A model generated the notes under the pieces. The model saw only the letters and a program-made list of their open reading frames with translations. It did not search any database and was not told the origin of the DNA. The translations under genes and the position numbers were made by a program. From contig JBAMJV010010003.1 in the NCBI GenBank assembly GCA_037951105.1, forward strand, positions 28,684 to 92,683: DNA of 64,000 bases, given 5' to 3'. The stretch comes from Echinarachnius parma. Taxonomy: Eukaryota > Echinodermata > Echinoidea > Clypeasteroida > Echinarachniidae. How positions within the stretch are numbered: position 1 is the first letter of the stretch; each line of letters begins with the position of its first letter. Below are positions 57,541 through 64,000 of the stretch, in pieces.

Positions 57541-57644
57541 TTATAACCCGTTCAGGACTGGTCACGATAATATTCGGGTAGAGTCTATGGAGAATACATA
57601 TAGCAAAATACTATATCAAAATTAATCAGTCCTGAACGGGTTAA
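57541..57644. mobile_element. 104-bp palindromic MITE in an intron
   Basis: AACCCGTTCAGGACTG and its inverse CAGTCCTGAACGGGTT close to the two ends, followed by TTAA on the right. The same family as 50,579-50,671, in inverted orientation. Confidence 0.9.
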
Positions 57645-58011
57645 ATTATACCTACTCATGATTAACACGTTTGGGGCATTGAAAAGACTGTGCAAACAAA
57701 GCTGACCATAGCCCACAGTGTGATAATCTTTGATTGTTGCCTTTTTCAGTTTAATTGATTTAAATTATTGTCTCAATATTAAAGCAATACATACATGACA
57801 TAACGAATAAAACAATTGAGAGATACATTTGACTCACACTGTTATTGATTATGCTTACCCCCTTTTCATATACATAATAGAGAACATAATTTCAAAAAGG
57901 AACAACTCCAAACATGGCTGGCGTCAGATGGTGATTGTATGATTGACTACAGAGGTCAGAGAGATGCACTCTATTTCATTGACTAGAAGTACGTGTACCA
58001 ATATTTCTCAC

Positions 58012-58078
58012 CTGGTTGTGTCGACGTATAAATCGGTTCTGACCAAGCACCAATGCCAGCACCATTAACAGTTCTAAC
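58012..58078 (-). CDS. FN3 receptor, exon completing an FN3 domain
   Basis: A 67-nt exon with acceptor TTTTTGCAG before 58,078 and donor CCAG then GTGAGA at 58,011, phase 0 in and phase 1 out. It encodes VRTVNGAGIGAWSEPIYTST plus QPG: the F-G strands of a fibronectin type III domain (V.A.N..G.G..S.P pattern). It joins in frame to the exon ending NYSIVV at 59,581. FN3 domains in Tie-like receptors sit next to the membrane, and the transmembrane exon does follow. Confidence 0.85.
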
Positions 58079-59580
58079 CTGCAAAAACAAAAATCATTGT
58101 ATTAGTTTGTTTAAGAACTCCGATCGAAAAAAATGAATGTTCTACAATTGTAGTAATAAAGCATATTTATAACATGTTAATCATGGTTATATTTTAAAGG
58201 GACTTAGTAACATTGTCCAAATACTCAAAACTTATTTGGAACTCTAGTGATTCTCTCATACCTTATCATATTCATATTAACATAACAGCACGGGACAGGT
58301 TTCGGTTTGTTTCCATTTCGCTCAAAAGATATGTACGATTGAAGTGTTCCGATATGAAATTGTCTACGGGACAATTTAAGCCGTGTACAAACTTAGTACA
58401 ATTAGTTAGTAAATATCACTTTGCATTTTTGCTCATATCTCAGCCCAAAACATTCAATTAACATGAAATTTGCACACATTACTTTGTGCACATATAAGAT
58501 CACACCAATACACATTGTATTAATCACTCATCACTTTTCGCACTTGCCAACAAAGTTACTAGATCCCTTTAATAGAAATGTCCCCAATACGATTTTATGA
58601 AAAGACATTCTAATTTGGCGAACATTTAACAGAGAATGCTGGTGTAGCAACTGACCGTGCAAATAATAAGATGAATCCTCCACCAGAGAAAATATATTTT
58701 GTGTCTGTGACGTAGCGTGGTTCCCATGTTCTGGGGCACGCTTTTTGTATATGTTTACATATTTACCATTTTAACCATGTTTTGAATGTGTTTTGTCACT
58801 TTTGTTTTGCCACTGATTTGGGTCAAAATAAAATTTAAGAAATGTCCCTGTTTAATGTTGTCACCCTTCACTGAGTGACCGAATATCCCCGGCTTGTTCA
58901 CAGACGGGAACCAGGTTTCCTTGGTTCCGAGCATAACATATCATCGTGCCTTTACCAGGGTAGCACACTCCCGCAAAAATGGGATCGCTCAGAGTCTCGA
59001 CTTTCCCGGATTCTTCGCACGGTAATGTGCGGAAAGCATAAAGCGCGCTATCAGCTCTATACTCATTTTAGACCGTATATTGATTATAAGAAATCAAATT
59101 ACACGACCGTCGATCGCTTATAGTATGTATGTATACGTGCCATGTCCTTTATCTCGACTTGACTACATCAATGTTAGTGGAATCCCTTGTAACTATCGTA
59201 AACTCACGTATACAAAAATAGATGTATTGCCCTCGGGATACACCCATCGCTTCTATTATGCCTAGTACTGAACAGTGAAGTTATGTTATTTACGAGCTAT
59301 GTTGAATATGAGCGAAAGCAATATCATGGTCAGGCAGATATCGGTCGGTTGGGTGACATCAAGCCCGGTCCTGAGAGTATATCATCCACGGCCATTTAAG
59401 CGTTCTGTCGAATTAACTGAGCATTCGGATGCGCATGCTTGCTTTCTAAACTCGCAATTAATTGTTCAAATATAAATTGTACATGCCCTGAGAGAACTGT
59501 CGTATATACAGACACCAAAAATACGTCAAAAAAGCGAGACATACCCACATACATGCACCTCAAAAATGAACTAAACTTAC
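58079..59580 (-). other. Intron within the FN3 domain
   Basis: A phase-0 intron of 1.5 kb that holds one MITE (58,194-58,572). The rest shows no gene; small plus-strand frames near 58,875-59,475 lack domains. Confidence 0.7.
58194..58572. mobile_element. TTAA MITE family B, intact copy
   Basis: Starts TTAAAGGGACTTAGTAACAT and ends GTTACTAGATCCCTTTAA, 379 bp, with TTAA on both sides. The inner block GGGACAGGTTTCGGTTTG matches the LINE-inserted copy. Confidence 0.92.
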
Positions 59581-59822
59581 TACGATCGAATAATTAGTTC
59601 CACTCTCCAATCCTGTAAGAGCGTGTTCGACATATAATGATGATACTATGAGTTAAAGTCCTACGGCTCTATCTACGCACGTCTTGCCCGTCATTGTCTC
59701 GTACTGGACTTCGTAGTATCGTATGGCGCCGTTGAGGTTAGGGGGCGTGGCTGCAAACCACGTGATGTTGACGGTATCCGTACTGGTCCCTATGACACTG
59801 ACATCGACTGGTGGTGGTGCGA
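59581..59822 (-). pseudogene. FN3 receptor, FN3 exon with in-frame stop
   Basis: A 242-nt minus-strand exon with acceptor CTCTCCACAG before 59,822 and donor CGTA then GTAAGT at 59,580, phase 1 in and phase 0 out. It encodes APPPVDVSVIGTSTDTVNIT, then WFAATPPNLNGAIRYYEVQY, a GKTCVDRAVG loop, and HALTGLESGTNYSIVV. These are strands A-F of an FN3 domain, with the conserved Trp, the Y.V.Y strand and the L..GT.Y turn. A TAA (59,653-59,655) falls between the C' and E strands while the frame continues unharmed on both sides. It is therefore a nonsense mutation, a sequence error, or an unrecognised small intron. If real, it would remove the membrane anchor. Confidence 0.75.
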
Positions 59823-60300
59823 CTGTGGAGAGAATGTTTCAAGATGAATATGTCGCTTTGAATCTAATTTACGTGGAATGTGCGAACTTTGGATATGATT
59901 ATGATTAAAAAGGCGTAGGAACTGAAGCAAGTCCCCTCAAGTTCAACCCCTCAACCCAATCTAAATAACGTTTACAATAGTAACGCATGAATGTATTATT
60001 ATTATTATTAATATAACATGTATAAGATCTGTTTGTTAAACTTGTTTTTGAGGACTTTGATGAACATCATGAATGGTAAGGAGATACAATAGAACCTGCT
60101 TATTTAAATCACTGTGGGCGTGGTGGGATCGGGTAAATATGCATATTTCAATCATATTAATGTTGATCAATCGGCCTCAATCGGATCAATCGGCTTACTT
60201 TCCTCCTTCGTCCTCGCGTCATGCGATGCACTCTCTTCACCTTCCTCGTTTTTGTTTGATGACGTCATATAGACTGTGTATGTTGTGTACGGGTTCCATG

Positions 60301-60575
60301 ACATATGCTCCGCCGACATATGCTCCGCCGACATTTGCTCCGAAAAATGCGACAAATGCTCCGCGACAAATGCTCCTCGATATTTGCTCTGCCGACAAAT
60401 GCTCCGCCGACAATTGCTCCGCCGACAAATGCTCCGCCGACATTTGCTCCGCCGACATTTGCTCCGCCGACAAATGCTCCGAAGCTGCGACAATTGCTCC
60501 GCGACATTTGCTCCGCCGATAATTGCTCCGCGACAATTGCTCCGCCGCCAAATACTCCGCAGACAAATGCCCAAA
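60301..60575. repeat. 15-bp tandem array, left arm
   Basis: About 18 units of GACAAATGCTCCGCC with AAT/ATT/TAT variation at the centre (ACATATGC, ACATTTGC, ACAATTGC) and occasional shortened units (GCGACAATTGCTCC). Fifteen bases equal five codons, so several frames stay open on both strands; these are not genes. Confidence 0.97.
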
Positions 60576-60589
60576 TAATTAGATGATTT

Positions 60590-60903
60590 TTGTTCAAAAA
60601 AATATTTTTTAAATGCTTGCACTTTTTCAAAAATGTTCAAAATCATTTTTGGAATAATCATCATTCCAATAAAACACCACATGCATAATTTTGTATGAAA
60701 ATGGTTTGAAACCAATGCCTTTTAGAAAACCGCCCTCTTGTGTTTAAATGGCTCTTTTTGAATGATAACAGGCGTTTTACTAAGTCGTTTGTAATTTTGT
60801 ATACCTTTCGAGCATGGTGGAGTTATAACCATTCGTTTATCAAGTAACTGTCCAGGGTTGGTTACTAAAGTTCAGCCTTACCAAAACTGTACTACCCCTT
60901 TAA
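60590..60903. mobile_element. TTAA MITE family A, half copy inside the foldback element
   Basis: Reverse-oriented family A text (ATGGTTTGAAACCAATGCC, GGCTCTTTTTGAATGATAAC, AAACTGTACTACCCCTTTAA). The distal half is missing at the junction with the 15-bp array. Confidence 0.8.
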
Positions 60904-61270
60904 ATAAAGATCACATCGTCTAGAAGACAATCTATTCTTCACATATTAACAATAAAATTGATCACATATTGCTTTTTATGGAATATGACACACATTGGGC
61001 CCTCGTTGTTCAGTGAACGATGAACAACTCTAAACAAAATTGGAACTCCGAAAATTTAACAGTGGGTGAAAATAACGTGGATAAATTTTGAACTCATGCG
61101 GAACAATTTCTTGATTCATAAAGAGTCTGAGTAATACAAATGCAGTGATTATAAAGACTTCTTTTTTTCTATTCATGATCGATCTTAACTCCAGTATCAT
61201 GCCCTTCGCTTGATGATTGCTTGGAACAGTATACTATTCATCACAGCATTTTCGGATACTATGAGGGTCC

Positions 61271-61294
61271 GTGGTTCGACTCCAGTCGAACCAC
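61271..61294. repeat. Perfect 11-bp-arm hairpin containing a B-box-like word
   Basis: GTGGTTCGACT CC AGTCGAACCAC is a perfect palindrome with a 2-base loop. The left arm GGTTCGACTCC equals the pol III B-box consensus, but no matching A box is convincing. Confidence 0.7.
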
Positions 61295-61589
61295 AATGTA
61301 ACATCAAAAACTAAAGCCAGTGTGTTATTGCGCCTCCCCTTCTGCTACTAGATGCAGGCTGCAGGGTCACGCATCCTTACAGCACTGGGCTTGACTGCCC
61401 CCACCCCCCCCCCCCCCCCCCCACCCTGTATAAAGAAACGTGAAACAAACAAACCAGCCAAATAAAATATTTGAATGAATCGATGGTTACTGAATCGATT
61501 GTACTCCAATTTCACAATAGATTCGCATAACATATAAAAGCGCACTTCATACCAAAGGTACTTGAGAATTCATTCTAGAGTTTAATCTT

Positions 61590-62045
61590 CAGCGGAGTAA
61601 ATGTCGGTGGAACAATTATGGTTGAGGAACATATGTTATTTTTGGACCATTTGAAGTACTGTCATCTTCAGAGCATATATTTCTGCGGAGCAATTGTCAC
61701 CGGAGCAAATGTCGTATCTCCGGAGCATATTTCGGCGGAACAATTGTCGGCTAAGCAATTGTCGCATATTCGAAGCATTTTCGGCGGAGCAATTGTCGCA
61801 TCTTCGGAGCATTTTTTCGGCGGAGCAATTGTCGGCGGAGCAAATGTCGGCGGAGCATTTGTCGGCGGAGCAAATGTCGGCGGAGCATTTGTCGGCGGAG
61901 CAAATGTCGGCGGAGCATTTGTCGGCGGAGCAAATGTCGGTGGAGCATTTGTCGGCGGAGCAATTGTCGTCGGAGCAAATGTCGGCGGAGCAAGTATCGC
62001 GGAGCATTTGTCGCGGAGCAATTGTCGGCGGAGCATATGTCGTGT
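61590..62045. repeat. 15-bp tandem array, right arm
   Basis: Units of GGCGGAGCAAATGTC with A/T alternation at the centre. The part 61,826-61,985 is nearly perfect and alternates AAATG and ATTTG versions with a 30-bp higher-order period. The outer part towards 61,590 is more divergent. Confidence 0.97.
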
Positions 62046-62221
62046 CACCGATGGGTGAACCCGCTCCGGCATTCAGCATCTGCGGTGGCGGGGTTCTACA
62101 TTTTACAATAAGAATTCGGTACTAGTATGACATTAATCATCAGCATTTCCGCCTACACATCTAAGAATATGATTCTGAATGCAGATTTGCGCACACTACG
62201 TGCTTGATTCTGAGATGACGT

Positions 62222-62224
<3 letters not shown>

Positions 62225-62266
<42 letters not shown>

Positions 62267-62272
62267 TTGAAT
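62225..62272. repeat. (TTTA)n microsatellite
   Basis: About twelve TTTA/ATTT units. Confidence 0.97.
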
Positions 62273-63092
62273 ATATTTATACAGGATGACATGGTCAGTA
62301 CACACTGTTTTAAAACATGGTCCTGTGTATACAAATACATACATATAATTTTGACATAAGAAATATTATCATTTATCAATTTAAAATCACAAAAACCACA
62401 GCTGCTAGGGTAGGACATATATTTAATTACAAGAATAAAAATACATTTATTTAAAACTATCATAAAAATAGCCTCAATCGCGTTCCGATGAGTACCTATA
62501 CATACATATGTTCCACAAAACACGTCATTCAAAGCAGACGATAGTGCACCCACTGACCAGACAGTCAGACACTGTACACGTACACACAGAGACACAATAC
62601 AATCGTTCACATCAATGCATCTATTCAATCACCACACAATCACTACCTCCTGACACACCCACCACACTCCCACAAGACGATCAGCCATGCATCGTGGTAC
62701 ACGTGTATATATAATGGAAACTGGAACGTTCAATACTGCCAAGAAAATAATTGAATATTACCAAATCAAAAAATCCAAAATAAGTCCACCTGAGCAGCTG
62801 TAGGTGTAGAGGAATTTAAAAATATAACAAAATATGAATACAACATGAAGCACAATAAATTATTACTAAGTACAGAAATACATTACATACAGACTAATGG
62901 CAAAATGGCAAGGTAATTAAAGAGCCAAATGACACTAAGGCAGCCATATCCAAGAAATAAAACAAAATGAAATACCAATTTCGCGTACCAATGTTGTTAT
63001 TTAAATAAATTAACATAAATTGGATTTGGCATAAGAGAAAGAGTGAAATACAAAAGGGAGAATATTGCTCGTTACTCGAAGATAATACTCAC
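62273..63092. other. No gene recognised
   Basis: AT-rich DNA following the (TTTA)n run, possibly the 3' end of a minus-strand retroelement because of the tetranucleotide tail, but no coding motif supports this. The 122-codon minus frame at 62,260-62,628 has no known domain. Confidence 0.4.
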
Positions 63093-63163
63093 AACCCATG
63101 TCAAGACGAGTTCTTTCGGGTATTCTGCTGTGGCAAGTATATCGGACGGAGTGCCAATCGGAC
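63093..63163 (-). CDS. FN3 receptor, first visible exon (half an FN3 domain)
   Basis: A 71-nt exon with acceptor TATCCTTAG before 63,163 and donor GGTT then GTGAGT at 63,092. Phase 1 in, phase 0 out. It encodes GPIGTPSDILATAEYPKE then LVLTWV: the A-B strands of an FN3 domain with the typical opening Pro and the conserved Trp of the B strand. The partner exon with strands C-G is not seen downstream. Upstream exons (5' end of the gene) lie beyond the right edge. Confidence 0.72.
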
Positions 63164-63796
63164 CTAAGGATATAATAACATGATACGTCTTATTATAATG
63201 TAAGATTGTTCTCGAATTATGTTTTTTAAATATTTTATTCAAGTTACCTTTTCTAATGGGGGGGGGGGGGGGGGGGGGGAGGGGGCGGGATTGATATCAG
63301 TATACACGAAAAGGATGTATATAACAGTTTTGCCTATTCCATTGACAGTATAGTGTGAAGAGTGTCTGCCCTACGATGTCATCATTGGTACGGTTTACCT
63401 TGCCTGGATACTCATGATATTTAATACAAATCTGATGGTACATTGACAAGATGTTATATAAAGATAATATTGAATCTGTTGTGTTCAAATGTTGCACTCA
63501 GCGCGAGACTCGCCAATGGTCTATCAAAAGCACGGCTACGTACGGCCTTGTTAAAATAGCCCAGGCGGTTGTCTTGCGTTTCATGAAATTAACAATTGTA
63601 TTCAATAGAAATAATAATGATATTATAATTGTTCCTTTATAATATGACGTACATCATTGTAAATACAAACATGTTGAATGAATAATATCAACGTTACGTT
63701 AACAACGTATGCATTCAAATCACGTTATCGAAATCGAGCAACAAATAGCAAATAGGTATGGCAGTACCATAAATAATTCTACAAATGGTTTCAATA
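63164..63796 (-). other. Intron of the FN3 receptor gene (incomplete)
   Basis: AT-rich DNA with a G-run at 63,258-63,280. No further exon was recognised before the window edge. Confidence 0.45.
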
Positions 63797-64000
63797 AAAG
63801 CAGAAACATGTGATTTTGGGACCCTTTTTCTCGTAGGAATCACATATATCTTGCATTTATGATTGCTTTCGTGCATAATGGTCATAACAACCAGAATATG
63901 AAAACCAGAAGCATGTCATTTCGGACCCTTTTTCTCGTAGGAATCAACATATATCTTGCATTTATGATCGCTTTCGTGCATAATGGTCATACATGAAGTA
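63797..64000. repeat. 104-bp tandem repeat at the window edge
   Basis: Two copies of a unit containing CCCTTTTTCTCGTAGGAATC and TTGCATTTATGATYGCTTTC, with CCCTTTTTC at 63,822 and 63,926. It may continue past the window. Confidence 0.92.

Larger units (their letters stand above)
60290..62050. mobile_element. TU-like foldback element with 15-bp-repeat inverted ends
   Basis: The left array (60,301-60,575) and right array (about 61,590-62,045) consist of the same 15-bp unit, GACAAATGCTCCGCC and its reverse complement. They are in opposite orientation around a ~1-kb middle, and both outer ends read GACATATGCTCCGCC. Sea-urchin TU transposons and Drosophila FB elements have this structure of inverted repeats built from short tandem repeats. 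The middle contains a partial family A MITE, a G/C tract and a small hairpin. No transposase and no clear target duplication were found. Confidence 0.85.
59823..63092 (-). other. Intronic region between FN3 exons; one exon apparently missing
   Basis: The exon ending at 63,093 stops in phase 0 halfway through an FN3 domain, whereas the next recognisable exon starts in phase 1 at the beginning of another FN3 domain. An exon of phase 0 to 1 carrying FN3 strands C-G should lie here but was not found. Instead there is a TU-like foldback element (60.3-62.05 kb), (TTTA)n and AT-rich DNA. Confidence 0.6.

Noticed and set aside
60073..60715. Several frames of 100-180 codons with repeats such as SAEQL, GGANV and CSADK
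   Set aside because: A 15-bp tandem repeat keeps all frames open on both strands; no start context, splice sites or domain. Same for 61,618-62,125.
61250..61300. tRNA gene or SINE promoted by the GGTTCGACTCC word
   Set aside because: The B-box match is part of a perfect hairpin and no A box at the right spacing was convincing.
60305..62045. Regularly spaced short repeats resembling a CRISPR array
   Set aside because: Units are contiguous 15-mers without unique spacers, and the sequence is eukaryotic; it is a minisatellite in inverted arms.

Overview
The window reads as a piece of AT-rich nuclear genome from a marine invertebrate deuterostome, most likely an echinoderm. The reasons are: short phase-matched exons with GT/AG splice sites and kilobase introns; an angiopoietin-receptor (Tie-like) ectodomain; CCCTAA-type interstitial telomere repeats; and a foldback transposon whose terminal repeats are 15-bp tandem arrays, the architecture known for sea-urchin TU elements. 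The taxon is inferred, not proven. Nothing looks bacterial, and there is no CRISPR array, operon or rRNA.

Two partial genes can be assembled, both on the minus strand and probably tandem members of one receptor family. (1) The upstream gene enters at the right edge and runs 63.16 kb to 52.85 kb. It has a half fibronectin-III (FN3) exon, a larger FN3 exon with an in-frame stop, an exon completing that FN3 domain, a transmembrane exon, and a 109-codon cytoplasmic-tail exon with its own stop and no kinase domain. (2) The downstream gene starts with a signal-peptide exon at 27.42 kb, followed by two immunoglobulin-type exons (23.7 and 22.3 kb) that resemble the Ig region of vertebrate Tie1/Tie2. 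Its later exons were not found between 22 kb and the left edge. Every consecutive visible splice phase agrees except one place in gene 1, where an exon appears to be missing.

Almost everything else is mobile or repetitive DNA. 0-1.3 kb: fragments of a non-LTR retrotransposon in opposite orientations. 7.1-10.9 kb: a G-tract-rich satellite with ~520-bp units. 13.2-15.3 kb: a composite element whose ends are CCATGGTACT-like arrays. 16.6-17.2 kb: a Tc1/mariner-like inverted-repeat element. 18.4-20.1 kb: a palindrome and a decayed PIF/Harbinger transposon (transposase on +, MADF/Myb-like partner on -). 24.8-27.0 kb: a foldback element inside an intron of gene 2. 28.7-32.0 kb: a composite repeat region. 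34.5-40.7 kb: an L1/Tx1-like LINE carrying three later insertions. 44.0-48.6 kb: a CR1/Jockey-group LINE with an intact ORF1 and a broken ORF2. 53.6-57.0 kb: a 3.4-kb inverted-repeat element with a second TTAA element nested in it, filling the last intron of gene 1. 60.3-62.0 kb: the TU-like foldback element, also within gene 1.

Short TTAA-flanked MITEs (several families), pogo-like MITEs with TA sites, and one hAT-like MITE with a perfect 8-bp target duplication are scattered throughout. The nested insertions allow a relative chronology of transposition to be read directly. Most open reading frames in G-, CA- or 15-bp repeat tracts are artefacts of repeat structure.
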